DNA of 64,000 bases, taken from the NCBI GenBank assembly GCA_943736015.1, contig OX031062.1:28989462-29053461 (forward strand). The letters run 5' to 3'. This document shows, one piece after another, positions 30,629 to 40,820 of this stretch (position 1 is its first letter; each line of letters starts with the position of its first letter). The notes below the pieces were generated by a model. That model was not told where the DNA came from and did no database searches. It saw only the letters and a list, made by a program, of their open reading frames with translations. Source of the DNA: Tridacna crocea. Lineage: Eukaryota > Mollusca > Bivalvia > Cardiida > Cardiidae. The position numbers and the translations under genes were made by a program.

Positions 30629-30857
30629 TTAACTTTTTACCAAACAATCTCAGGTTTTCATGACTCTATGAGAGAAACCTTCTGAAAACATTGTGGGAAA
30701 AGGAGAAAATGCTGGTAACCATCATTTTCTCCTTTTCCTACAATGTTTTCTACCCTTCCTAAAACCATTTTCAATTTTAGAGTATCTTCAATTTTGTCGT
30801 CTGCTAATGCTTTCAATTTGACCTGGTCTAAAATTTTGTCGTCTTGTAAAGAGTTAA
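30629..30857 (+). mobile_element. TTAA-MITE, pair member
   Basis: TTAACTTTTTACCAAACAAT to CTTGTAAAGAGTTAA, sharing 30854-30857 with the next, same-orientation copy. Confidence 0.9.
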
Positions 30858-31081
30858 TTCATACACACAATTCCTACTTTTGACACCCCCTGAGAAAGAA
30901 GCCTTTAGAAAACATTGTGGGAAAAGGAGAAAATGCTGGTAACCAACATTTTCTCTTTTTCCCACAATGTTTTCTACCCTCCACAAAACAAATTTCAAAT
31001 TTTCAGTCACTTTTATTTTGTCGTCTGCAAATGCTTTTGATTTGTACAAACCTAAAATTTTGCCATGTGGTAAAGGGTTAA
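30854..31081 (+). mobile_element. TTAA-MITE just before exon J
   Basis: TTAATTCATACACACAATTC to ATGTGGTAAAGGGTTAA. Its end is 22 bp before exon J, leaving only CTTTTTCTTTCTCCTTTAAAG as acceptor context. Confidence 0.9.
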
Positions 31082-31103
31082 ACTTTTTCTTTCTCCTTTA
31101 AAG

Positions 31104-31349
31104 GACTGGTATTCTTGCTTGCTACCTACACATTATCGATACCACAGCTGGGTACAGAAGAAATTGGCAAGGCTCTGGAATGGGTGTTCATCGTCCTATT
31201 TCCCAATTACGACCTTGGCCTTGCCCTGATGGACATGTACACCAATGCAGGGTACCAGGACACCTGTGATAAACCGGATGTTCAATTGTTCTGTGAAATA
31301 CTGAAACAGGCACAAAATACATCATTTACCAATCCATGTTGTGGACCAG
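31104..31349 (+). CDS. ABCA3: ABCA3 exon J: TMD2 last helices
   Basis: Encodes GLVFLLATYTLSIP, then LEWVFIVLFPNYDLGLALMD and a cysteine-containing segment ending NPCCGP. The F-P-N-x-x-L-G block matches the family sequence between the last helices of TMD2. The acceptor is TCTCCTTTAAAG and the donor is GGACCAG/GTAGGG. The exon starts only 22 bp after the end of a TTAA-MITE, so the acceptor pyrimidine tract is the only spacer. Confidence 0.92.
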
Positions 31350-31454
31350 GTAGGGTCTTTTTCCTACTGTCTCTTTACCAGACAGCAAACATCATACTCT
31401 ATGTCTGTATTGAAAAGATTTGCAGCAGCTGGAAAAATGAATTCGATGTGTGAT

Positions 31455-31622
31455 TTGTTCTTTACCAAACAACAAAATTTTAGGTTTGTCTTAATCGAAA
31501 GCATTTGTAGATGACAAAGTAAAAAAGACAGGAAATTTGTTTTGTGGAGAGTAGAAAACATTATGGGAAAAGGCTTCTATCTCAGGGTTGTCAATATTAG
31601 GGATTGTGTGGTAATGGTTTAA
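31455..31622 (-). mobile_element. TTAA-MITE with core deleted
   Basis: CTTTACCAAACAACAAAATT to GTGTGGTAATGGTTTAA. The arms join at TTATGGGAAAAGGCTTC, so the hairpin is missing. It shares TTAA 31619-31622 with the next copy. Confidence 0.8.
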
Positions 31623-31847
31623 CCCATTACCACACAATCCCTACTTTTGACGACCCTGAAAAAGAAGCCTTTAGAAAACATTGTGGGAAAAGGAGAAAAT
31701 GCTGGTAAACAGCGTTTTCTCCTTTTCCGACTATGTTTTCAACCCTTCACAAAACAAATTTCAAATTTTCAGTCACTTTTATTTTGTAGTCTGCAAACGC
31801 TTTCGATTTGGATAAGCCTAAAATAGTGTCGGTTGGTAATGAGTTAA
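31619..31847 (+). mobile_element. TTAA-MITE
   Basis: TTAACCCATTACCACACAAT to TTGGTAATGAGTTAA, core at 31677-31740. Confidence 0.92.
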
Positions 31848-31849
31848 AG

Positions 31850-32146
31850 GATCAAACACATTGTCGAAAAAGGGAAAATGCTGTTTACCAGCATAATCTC
31901 CTTTTCCAACAATATTTTCAAAAGCCCTCGTCTTCAGACTAAGTGTTTGTCCAGTAGCTCTGTACCAGGAGACAGAATTTTAAATGTCATTGCATTGAAA
32001 GCATTTGCAGACAGCAAAATCATTTAATCTTAAATGATTTTGTTTGTGTTTGAAAAAGTAGAAAGGAAAGCGAAGGAAATGCCATGTTTCCTTTTCCCTC
32101 AGTGTTCTCAGAAGCTTCTTCCTCATAGTGTATTATTGTCTCTTAA
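31850..32146. mobile_element. Two decayed TTAA-MITE remnants
   Basis: 31852-31935 keeps a core (AAAATGCTGTTTACCAGC). 31960-32146 keeps CTGTACCAGGAGACAGAATT, AAGCATTTGCAGACAG and GTGTTCTCAGAAGCTTC. Confidence 0.55.
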
Positions 32147-32373
32147 CCCTTTACCACACAATCCCGACTTTTAACACCCTTCTGAAAGAAGCCATTTAAA
32201 AACATTGTGGGAAAAAGGAGAAAATGCTGGTAACCAGCATTTTCTCCTTTTTCTGACAATGTTTTCTTCCCTCCCTAAAACAAAAAACAATTCTTCAGTC
32301 ACATTTATTTTGTTGTCTGTATATGCTTTCAATTTGGACCAGGATAAAACTTTTTTGTTTGGTAAAGAGTTAA
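32143..32373 (+). mobile_element. TTAA-MITE
   Basis: TTAACCCTTTACCACACAAT to TTTGGTAAAGAGTTAA, core at 32203-32255. The stretch 32374-32956 to its right shows nothing recognisable. Confidence 0.92.
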
Positions 32374-32956
32374 AGAGCCGATATATGTTTAAGCTTTTGC
32401 AAAGAGAATTGTTTTCAATACTTTGTCATTTTCACCATATTAGGGGTCAAAAGATTTCAGAATTCTTACTTGTCCTGCTGCCATTTTGCACCCGTCCTTG
32501 GTTAGACAAAGAAAGATAAATCACTTGCCCTAAATTTTTACTGGTAAGGACAAGTGGATGAGTGGGGTTTTTTTTACCCTTCATATGAATGAACCTAAGC
32601 CTCCTAGGCACAATTACTATTGGGGACTATAGGTCAAGACTTAATCCATCCATCTGACATTAAGTTAGGTTTCGGATATCTTGGTGAAAGCTTGAAAATG
32701 CATTTCTGCAGTACTTAATGTGGAAAAAAGATTAAGTACTTTATGCGAGCAGTCACATTTAATTGGTTTTCTGCAAATGTTTTTAAGTCGGACAATTCTT
32801 TCATCTTGGTAAAAGTTAGTAACTACTAATACAATTTGGCTTTATCGAGGTATAAATTATGTTATGGGAGACCATTCCTTCATGCATGGCTTTGTTCAGA
32901 TTTAAAAACAATTTACACAACAACTGTGTTGGGGAGATATCTCTTTAGCTCAGTGG

Positions 32957-33176
32957 TTAACTCATTAACACGCAACCCCTACTTTTGATGCCCCCGAGAA
33001 AGAAGCCTTTAGAAAACATTGTGGGAAAAAAAGAAAATGCTGGTAATCAGCATTTTTCTCCTTTTCCCACAATGTTTGCTACCCTTCACAAAATTCAAAT
33101 TTTCAGTCACTTTTATTTTGTCGTCTGTGAATGCTTTCGATTTTGACAAACCTAAAATTTTGTCGTTTGGTAATGA
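32957..33176 (+). mobile_element. TTAA-MITE, right TTAA lost
   Basis: TTAACTCATTAACACGCAAC to TTTGGTAATGAAAAG. Good core at 33016-33075. Confidence 0.88.
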
Positions 33177-33334
33177 AAAGCTATTGGCCTTTCGTCTGGG
33201 CTTTCTTGAGTTTGAATCCTGCCTAGTCCTTTATTTCTGCCATGCATTTTTTCATTTGTTTCTTTGTTATGGACTTTGTTTGCAAAAATTATGACAGATA
33301 AACGCTGAATTTTTTTCCTAATTTCTTTTTGCAG

Positions 33335-33639
33335 ACAACTGTGGAGATTTTGGATGCTTCACATACTACAGTAACACTCTTGACTTCAACAAACCTGGAA
33401 TTGGACGAGAGTGTCTCTTCATGTTCCTACAGGGAGTGGTGTACTTTGGAATTGTGCTCCTGGCTGAGTTTGGCATCTTGAGACGTATCATGACAGCCAT
33501 TGGCCGTTCATCACCTGTTGCTGTTGGCTCAATGACGAATGTTCGCCAGACAGAAGATAGTGATGTAGCAGACGAGGCAAAGAGGATCAATGACACGCCT
33601 GTTGACCGCCTCATGCAGACAGATTCCATGATTATGAAG
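33335..33639 (+). CDS. ABCA3: ABCA3 exon K: last TMD2 helix and inter-domain segment
   Basis: Encodes a cysteine-containing loop (DNCGDFGCF), the final helix around LFMFLQGVVYFGIVLLAEFG, a basic cytoplasmic end, and the acidic conserved block TEDSDVADEAKRI, which matches the family's EDxDVxDE-R lead-in to NBD2. Acceptor TTTTTGCAG and donor ATGAAG/GTAAGA. It enters with phase 1 and ends in phase 0. Confidence 0.94.
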
Positions 33640-33668
33640 GTAAGATTGTGTTTTAAAATTTTATTTCT

Positions 33669-33894
33669 TTAACCCCTTACCACACAGCAAAATTTTACAC
33701 CTGTCCAAATTGAGAGTGTTTGTAGATGACAATTTCAAAGTGGCTGAAATGGTGCAATTTTTTCTTTGATAGGGTAGAAAACTTTGTGGAAAAAAGAGAA
33801 AATGCTGGTTACCAGCATTTTCTCCTTTTCCCACAATGTTTTCAAAAGGCTACTTCCTCCAGGGCGTTAAAAGTCATTATTGGCAAAGGGTTAA
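33669..33894 (-). mobile_element. TTAA-MITE, pair member
   Basis: TTAACCCCTTACCACACAGC to TTGGCAAAGGGTTAA, starting 29 bp after exon K. It shares 33891-33894 with the next copy. Confidence 0.9.
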
Positions 33895-34101
33895 TTCTTT
33901 ATTAGAAACTCCTGTCCATTTACAACCCTGAGGAAGAACACTTTGGAATACATTGATCACTAGCATTTTTCAGTTTTCACACAATGTCTTCTACCTTTCA
34001 CAATACAAATACATTCTATTACTTTGCTATATTTAGTTTGTTGACTGCAGTTGCTGTCAATTTCAACCACTGTAAAATTTCATCTTTTCATAAAGAGTTA
34101 A
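33891..34101 (+). mobile_element. TTAA-MITE, aged pair member
   Basis: TTAATTCTTTATTAGAAACT to TTCATAAAGAGTTAA. The core is reduced to GATCACTAGCATTTTTC. Confidence 0.75.
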
Positions 34102-34221
34102 ACAAGTCTGCTGGACACACCTTTGAGAATGTTCCTGTATTTCAGAGGTAATCATAATGAAATGTGTTTTGATACATGAATACATATATGAAAATATTTT
34201 GGCAAAAGCACATTTACTTAC

Positions 34222-34450
34222 TTAATCCTTTACCACACTTTCCCAACTTTTAAAGACCTTGAGAAAGAAGCTTTCTGAAAACATCATGGGAAAAAGAGAA
34301 AATGCTGGTAAACAGCATTTTCTCCTTTTCCCGCCATGTTTTCTTCCCTTCCCAAAAGAAATTTCAATTTTTCAGTCACTTTTATTTTGTTGTCTGCAAA
34401 TGCTTTCAATTTAGACCAGTCTTAAATTTTGTCATTTGGCAACGAGTTAA
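34222..34450 (+). mobile_element. TTAA-MITE
   Basis: TTAATCCTTTACCACACTTT to TTTGGCAACGAGTTAA. Core at 34286-34335. Downstream, 34451-35043 holds two imperfect ~110-bp direct repeats (GACAAAACTATTGACCTGC / GACAAAATTATAGACTTGCC) and a faint MITE core near 34805. Confidence 0.9.
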
Positions 34451-35043
34451 GTAGTTCTTAATTTGCCACAATGCGACGCTTTTAAAAAAATTCTCTGTTG
34501 CAAGGCAAGAACAAAAGAAAAGTACTCTGCAGTTGGTAATTTATTCAAGTAAACATGGAATGGACTAAGCCATTTACTGAAGACAAAACTATTGACCTGC
34601 TGAAAAAGACAGCAATTGTAGACAAAAAAATTGTGAATTAAAATGATTGATTTTGGTTTTCAGAAGGATGTTAAGCATTGAGGAAATAGCAGAAAATGAA
34701 GACAAAATTATAGACTTGCCGAAAAAGACAGTAACTGTGGATAAAACAAAATGTGATTTAAGTGATGGATTTTGATTTTTAGATGGGTATTAGGCATTGA
34801 AGCAAAAGCAAAAAATGCTGGTTAAGCACTGTGACACTATTAGAAAAGGGAGAAACCCTTGTTATAAGCATTTCCTCATTCCTCATACTTTTTCTACCCT
34901 TTCAAAGATAAATTAAATTATTTGAGATACAACTTTTTTTGGTTTTTTGTCTAACATGCAGTCTGTTTGGATATGTTGATGATTTTGTTGCTTATCTACA
35001 GTGATTAATGATTTTTTTTGTTTGTTTGTTTGTTTGTTTTCAG

Positions 35044-35244
35044 AATGTTGACAAGGTCTATGGGTCTGGATTCCATGCTGTAAAAGGTATCAGTGTTGGG
35101 GTTCCCAAGAATGAGTGTTTTGGTCTGCTGGGACAAAATGGTGCAGGAAAAACAAGCACATTCAAAATGCTGACTGGTGCAGAGCCCCTTACATCTGGGA
35201 ATGCTTACTTGAATGGTTATTCTGTCAAAGGAGACATCAAGCAG
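35044..35244 (+). CDS. ABCA3: ABCA3 exon L: NBD2 Walker A
   Basis: Encodes 67 residues starting NVDKVYGSG, with the second P-loop in CFGLLGQNGAGKTSTFKMLT. The T-to-S change after GKT is permitted in Walker A. Acceptor TTTGTTTTCAG (after a run of TTTG repeats), donor AAGCAG/GTACTA; both ends are phase 0. Confidence 0.95.
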
Positions 35245-35281
35245 GTACTATAATTCTGCAATATTCTAAGACAACAAAACT

Positions 35282-35515
35282 TTAACTCTTAACCACATAA
35301 TCCTTACTTTAAATGAGCCTGAGAAAGAGGCCTTTAGAAAACATTAATTGTGGGAAAAGGAGAAAATGCTGGTAACCAGCATTTTCTCCTTTTCCCACAA
35401 TATTTTCTATGCTTTTAAAATTAGAAATCATTATACTACCAAGATTTTAATTTGTTGTCAGCAGATGCTTTGAATTTGGTCCAGTCCAAAAATTTGTTAT
35501 TTGTTACAGAGTTAA
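35282..35515 (+). mobile_element. TTAA-MITE
   Basis: TTAACTCTTAACCACATAAT to TTGTTACAGAGTTAA, core at 35348-35400, beginning 37 bp after exon L. Confidence 0.88.
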
Positions 35516-35666
35516 AGTTGAAAGCTTTTTTGAGCAGTTGAATCAAACAAGGGAAAAATGATGAAATGTACTATGAGGGGCCCAGTGCTGATGAAACCAA
35601 GAAAGCACAAGAATAAGAAGGTTATTGCCACAATATGATTTAGATACTGCAAAAAGTATAGATCCA

Positions 35667-35937
35667 GGGCGTTATTCACCAGCCATTCTTGAGAAGATTC
35701 TTAGTCTTGTTCCCCAGGGTTTTTCTAAATTTGTAAGTAACACAACCTCTGATTGGCCAAACCAAATGATTACCAGCATTTTCTCCTTTTCCCCACAATA
35801 TTTTTCAAAGGCTTTTTTACAGGGGTGTTAAAAGTGGTCATTGTGTGGTTAGGGGTTAAAATGTCTTAGTATCAAAGTTGAGAAATCTTGAAGAATAAGG
35901 CAAACAAAGACCTCAAGAGTGGTTGTTGAATATAGTC
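35667..35937. repeat. GTATTCACC repeat interrupted by a MITE fragment
   Basis: GGGCGTTATTCACCAGCCAT opens and GAGTGGTTGTTGAATATAGT closes. A TTAA-MITE piece (35764-35858: core right arm to GTTAGGGGTTAA) lies at the centre of the inverted repeat. Confidence 0.75.
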
Positions 35938-36045
35938 CACAGCTTATTGGCCAAGGTTTTCTGTCTCTACCAATCAGTAGGGGAATTTTGGAATCAAGAT
36001 TTTGAACAACACTTTAAATGGTTGGTCAATATGACCCATGGTTTT

Positions 36046-36155
36046 GTAACTCTTTACCTGAGATGCTAATATTAACTCTTTAACTGAGATGCTAATATTA
36101 ACTCTTTAACTGAGATGCTAATATTAACTCTTTACCTGAGATGCTAATATTAACT
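36046..36155 (+). repeat. 26-bp tandem repeat built on a MITE end
   Basis: About four units of ATTAACTCTTTACCTGAGAT then GCTAAT. Each carries TTAACTCTTTACC (or TTTAACT), the terminal sequence of the TTAA-MITE, and the array runs directly into an intact MITE at 36150. Confidence 0.88.
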
Positions 36156-36353
36156 CTTTACCAAACAGCAAAATTTTTCACTGGTCCAAATTGAAAGCAC
36201 TTGCAGACAACAAAATGAACGTAACTCAAAAATTGAAATTTGATTCCAGTGGAGTAGAAAATATCATGGGAAAAGGAGAAATGCTGGTTACCAGCATTTT
36301 CTCCTTTTCCTACAATGTTTCAGAAGGCTTCTATCTCAGTATCATTTGGTTAA
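36150..36353 (-). mobile_element. TTAA-MITE, pair member
   Basis: TTAACTCTTTACCAAACAGC. The right end is shortened to AGTATCATTTGGTTAA. It shares 36350-36353 with the next copy. Confidence 0.88.
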
Positions 36354-36578
36354 CTCTTTACCACACAATTCCGACTTTTAACGACCCTGAGAAAGAAGCC
36401 TTTTGAAAACACTGTGGGAAAAGGAGAAAATGCTGGTAACCAGCATTTTCTCCTTTTCCCATGGTGTTTTCTACCGTTCCCAAACCAAATTTTAATTTTT
36501 CAGTCACCTGTATTTTGTCGTCTGCAAATGCTTTCAATTTGGACCAGTCTAAAATTGTCTTGTGTGGTAAAAATTTAA
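36350..36578 (+). mobile_element. TTAA-MITE, pair member
   Basis: TTAACTCTTTACCACACAAT to GTGTGGTAAAAATTTAA, near-perfect core at 36404-36470. Confidence 0.92.
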
Positions 36579-36646
36579 AGGTTTAAGTTGTACAAGAAGT
36601 TGACTGATGGTTATCACTTTATCCTTATGTGTTGTTTTAATTGTAG

Positions 36647-36834
36647 GTTCAGCAGAATCTTGGTTACTGTCCACAGTTTGATGCTTTAATTGATCAGATG
36701 ACAGGGCGAGAGACATTGTACATGTATGCTCGTTTACGTGGTATAGAAGAATCTCAGATAAAAACCGTCGTTAATCAGCTGATTGATATTATGATGCTCA
36801 GAAAACATGTGGATAAACAAACAGGTTTCTATAG
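36647..36834 (+). CDS. ABCA3: ABCA3 exon M: NBD2 Q-loop
   Basis: Encodes NLGYCPQFDALIDQMTGRET, with the Q-loop, and then YMYARLRGI, highly typical of ABCA NBD2. It ends with two nucleotides of the serine codon of the signature motif. Acceptor TTAATTGTAG, donor CTATAG/GTGTGT. A TTAA-MITE ends ~70 bp before the acceptor. Confidence 0.94.
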
Positions 36835-36862
36835 GTGTGTAAGTCTTTTTTTTTGCTCACCT

Positions 36863-37042
36863 GGGCCTGTATTCACCTACCATTTTTGAGAATATTCTTA
36901 GCCTTATTCTCCAAGGTTTTCAAGATTTTTAAGTAACCCAACTTCTGATTGGCTAAACCAGAAGTTGTGTTACTTACAAATGTAGAAAGTTCTGGAGAAT
37001 GAGACAAAGAAAGTTCATAATAATGGTTGGTGAATATGGGCG
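36863..37042. repeat. GTATTCACC fold-back repeat after exon M
   Basis: GGGCCTGTATTCACCTACC to TTGGTGAATATGGGCGC, with the centre CTGATTGGCTAAACCAGAAG. Confidence 0.88.
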
Positions 37043-37330
37043 CTGAGCACAAAGTGATCATTGTGAGCTTTTGTAATCATGACATGTCCATTATCATAAG
37101 TTTTAGGAAAATTGGGCAAAATTTTTGTGTTGATGATTTCTCGGACAAGTAAAAAAATGGATAATGTTGGGTCAGCAGGAATGTCACTAGGACAGATTTT
37201 TAATTAAACCTTGTGTGCCACTTTTCCAGTTTTGTAGTGATGACATCTTGCATTACTTTTAAACTTGGTCTTGTTGGGTCAAAATGAGGGTCACTGGGAC
37301 AAATTTTTGGTAAAAAACTTGTGTACATTT

Positions 37331-37523
37331 GGGGCACGTATGTACAAACCATTCTTAAAAACATTCTTAGTCTTATTCTCTAAGATTTTCTAAATTTGAA
37401 AGTAGTGCAACTTCTGATTAGTTAAATCATTTGGTTTAGCCAATCAGAAGTTGTGTTACTTTCAAATTTAGAAAATTCTGCAGACAAAGAACGTTCTTAA
37501 GAATGGTTGATGAATACAGGCCC
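37331..37523. repeat. GTATTCACC fold-back repeat
   Basis: GGGGCACGTATGTACAAACC to TTGATGAATACAGGCCC, with the inverted centre TTTGGTTTAGCCAATCAG. The region 37524-38060 beyond it has only weak MITE-like scraps. Confidence 0.85.
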
Positions 37524-38059
37524 TGGAGTCCACATTTTGAGCCTAACACTGAATAAAGTTGGTCATAATATTATTTTGTCAATATGGTGTTACAGACTAG
37601 TTTAAAACTGGGCTATGTTTGGCCAAAGATACATAGGGTAGGGTGAGCAGTTCAGGGCCATCATAACACTCTTGTTTCTCAAAATACATACAGAATCATC
37701 TTTTTAAGCCATTACCAGACAATCTAGTGTTCAAACCACCTAAATGATAGAGAGAAAGAGGAGATAGTCCTGGAAATGATTATTTCCTTCTCCACCTCCT
37801 CCCATTTTTTGTAACCCTTTCAGTTACAAATTAATGTAGACAAGTCTAAAATGTTTGTGTTTAAGAGTAACCTCTTTTCCCGATGCACAGTTCCCCACCC
37901 CCCATCCCTCAGGAGAATGTTTTGGAAAACAGGATTGAAAAATTAATAAATAATTGTGGCTAAATTAATAGGATATGTCCCTATATGAGAGAAAACATCA
38001 TAAATGCTAGTAAGAAGTTTAGGGTCATTAGGGTCATAAATATATATGAAATTGTTTGA

Positions 38060-38239
38060 TAAGGAGTACCTAAAATGGCTTTTGACAATATTGTGGGAAA
38101 ACGAGACAATTACCAGCATTGCCTCTTTTTCTCACTATATTTCCTTTCTATTTTGAGATATATCTTCATCATTTTTGTCACATTCCAAATACTATCAATT
38201 TAGACAAGTCTAAAATTTTTGTCATCTGATAAAGGGTTA
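38060..38239 (+). mobile_element. TTAA-MITE, degenerate
   Basis: AATGGCTTTTGACAATATTG, a decayed core, GACAAGTCTAAAATTTTTG and CTGATAAAGGGTTAA. Confidence 0.65.
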
Positions 38240-38363
38240 ATTTTTTACCAGATGTAATGACTCTTTGAGTTAGAGGAGTTTTTTCAATAGGAAAAGGAGG
38301 AAATATTCTCGTTTGGTTGACGAGTTAAAGAGCATTTTCTCATGGTTTGTTCTTTTAACATAG

Positions 38364-38534
38364 TGGTGGCAACAAGAGAAAGCTAAGTACAGCAGTAGCA
38401 CTGATCGGGGATCCACCATTTATATTCCTTGACGAGCCAACCACTGGTATGGACCCTGGGGCACGTCGTCAACTCTGGAATGTGTTGTCGGAAGTGAGAG
38501 CCAGCGGAAGGACTCTGATACTGACATCACACAG
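38364..38534 (+). CDS. ABCA3: ABCA3 exon N: NBD2 signature and Walker B
   Basis: Completes the signature as [10 protein letters not shown], the usual degenerate NBD2 form. It continues with [20 protein letters not shown] (Walker B glutamate and D-loop) and ends LILTSH with the H-loop histidine. Acceptor TTTTAACATAG, donor CACACAG/GTAATT. Phase 2 on both sides. Confidence 0.95.
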
Positions 38535-38654
38535 GTAATTGTTACTAAATGTGAAGTGTAAAGCAGCAAGAACCTGGACTTTGGTCCAAAAGGGCGGAAA
38601 ATGCTATTTTGTAAAGACTCATCATCTGGAGATGGGTGTTTACTTTTAAACTAA

Positions 38655-38883
38655 TTAACCTTTTACCACACAATCCCGACTTTTAACACCCCATTGAAAA
38701 AAGCCTTTTGAAAACATTGTGGGAAAAGGAGAAAATTCTGGTAACCAGCATTTTCTCCTTTTCCCACAATGTTTTCTTCCCTTTCCAAAACAAAATTCAA
38801 TTCTTTAGCCACATATATTTTGTCATTTGCAAATGTTTTCAATTTGGACAAGTCTAAAATTTTGTCATTTGGTAAAGAGTTAA
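38655..38883 (+). mobile_element. TTAA-MITE, pair member
   Basis: TTAACCTTTTACCACACAAT to TTTGGTAAAGAGTTAA, core at 38713-38775. It shares 38880-38883 with an inverted neighbour. Confidence 0.92.
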
Positions 38884-39108
38884 GCCTTTCCCTAATGACA
38901 AAATTTTAAACTGGTAGGAATTAAAAGCACTTGCAGATGACTATATACCTGTAAATGTAACTCAGAAACTGAAATTTGTTTCCAGCAGGATAGAAAACAT
39001 TGTGAGAAAAGGAGAAAATGCTGGTAACCAGAATTTCCTCCTTTTCCTATAATGTTTTCAAAAGGCTTCTATCATGTAAAAAGCAGGGATTGTTTGGTAA
39101 AGGGGTAA
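38880..39108 (-). mobile_element. TTAA-MITE, pair member
   Basis: TTAAGCCTTTCCCTAATGAC to TTTGGTAAAGGGGTAAA. Core at 39005-39055. Confidence 0.85.
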
Positions 39109-39289
39109 AAAGATAATGGGTTTATTGTTTCATATTATGCCTGTAGCTTCAGTTCATTTTACAGACATTGTGCCCTAGGATCTGACTTTATAGAAGGTGA
39201 ATCTGATTTTTATTATAGTATTTTTAGATAATTGCAGTTTTCTGGTAACTTTTACCTACTGCAAAACGCAATTGTATGAATTTGGTACG

Positions 39290-40795
39290 TAAGAAATAAT
39301 TGTCTTCCTATTGTGGTTTATTGTTCAATTAACCATAGTTGTGAGTTATGAGGCACAATATCCACGAGGGTGATAGCTAGGGCTCCGTATCGGTCAGTTT
39401 GATCGATATGATATTTGTATCGATACAAAATGATCGATATTCGATATATCATATGATATTTCAATTTTCAATAAAAGAAAGAAAAAAATGCGAAAATTGT
39501 GTTTGTTCTTTTTTCAGCATACCTGAAAAACAAAATACCGCAGATTTACATTTACTACTCATTAAAAAGCTGAAAAGACAGTCTAAGAGGACTCTGATCG
39601 GACAATGTCAAGGAGACATTTTGTTGTGTCATGGGTTTCCGTGTTTTTTTTTTTTTCACCGAACAATTTTTCATGCGTGTTAATTTCTGGATAGGTATGT
39701 TCGCATGATTCGACATAGATTTCTCAATAAGGATTAGAACTACATGTAGCATCAAAACCTGTTATTTTACTCACGATAAACAGATAATGGCCTTTTTTGT
39801 CCATGTTTTTTCTTACGTGAGGTCTCGTGTGATTAACATTTGTTATGCAAATTTCAAGTCTATAAAATGATTTACACAATAATTTACGCGAGTGGGAACA
39901 CTGATTTCAGATAATCTAATGGAAAAAGAGATTTAATTTTCGAGCCACATTTTTCGGCAATATTAAAAGATCGACCAAATAAAATCTTAGGAAGGTTGAA
40001 AGGTCACGGCTTCAATTATTTCCATCGCTACCTCTCGATCACATCACGAGATGTTCATTACCTTTCTTTAATCAACTATATTGACCAATTATCAGCGTAA
40101 ATTTGTCTGCAATCTGCTGATTGATGCATAATTTGCAGATTTCAAACAACATGACGGGGGAACGAGAATAGGGGTATTAGCTAATTGTCATCCATTGTGT
40201 AACGGGTACAAGGCGAGTAATAAAGAATGACGCATTTCGATTGGTTGTAAGTTTCCCAGGTAGCCACACCTACCTCTACGACTACTCGACTTTAAAGATT
40301 ACCTAAAGTAAACTCGTAATGAATTTCGCCGTTAAAAACAACTAAATTGGGTATTTATATGCTTTACTTTTATTTTCTTTTGATGATCGATATTTTGTTC
40401 GATACAGAAACGTTCGATCCGATATATCTATCGAACGTAAAATACCGGTTTTCGATATATATCGAGTACCGGTACGGAGCCCTAGTGATAGCTCGAGTGG
40501 TTTATTCATTGTGCCTCATAAATCACATGGTTTACTGAATGATAAACCACAATAGAAAGAAGGTTATATGGCTGTAGAATGTCCAACTCTTAACGAAAAG
40601 GAAAACAAGTTCATACTTGGAGTAAAAACATGGATGCGGATTATATCGTTGAATAACTTACATACTTATTTCATGCAGAATGATGTCACTCTACATAGAA
40701 TGACGTCACTAAGAATAACATAGATTTTACCACGCTTTTGTTGCACTGTGTTTATAGAACCAAATGCATGTGTCATTTTCGAATAAAGATTTTGT
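39290..40795. repeat. Fold-back element split by a hAT-like insertion
   Basis: 39290-39377 (TTGTGGTTTATTGTTCAATT, GTGAGTTATGAGGCACAAT) and 40493-40795 (TTATTCATTGTGCCTCATAA ... CACTGTGTTTATAGAACC) are the two parts of the element family found at 7370-8330, interrupted by 39378-40484. Confidence 0.85.
39378..40484. mobile_element. hAT-like non-autonomous element, 8-bp duplication
   Basis: Ends TAGGGCTCCGTATCGGT and ACCGGTACGGAGCCCTA form a 17-bp terminal inverted repeat. Flanking GTGATAGC at 39370-39377 and 40485-40492 is an exact 8-bp target duplication, typical of hAT elements. Subterminal repeats of ATCGATA type are abundant at both ends. The 1,107-bp interior has no long frame. Confidence 0.88.
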
Positions 40796-40820
40796 AAGAA
40801 GATTCTTTTTATCGTTTCAG

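Noticed and set aside
39399..39683. 94-codon frame in the hAT-like element as transposase
   Set aside because: No BED zinc finger or hAT dimerisation motif visible. The frame is short and poly-T biased.
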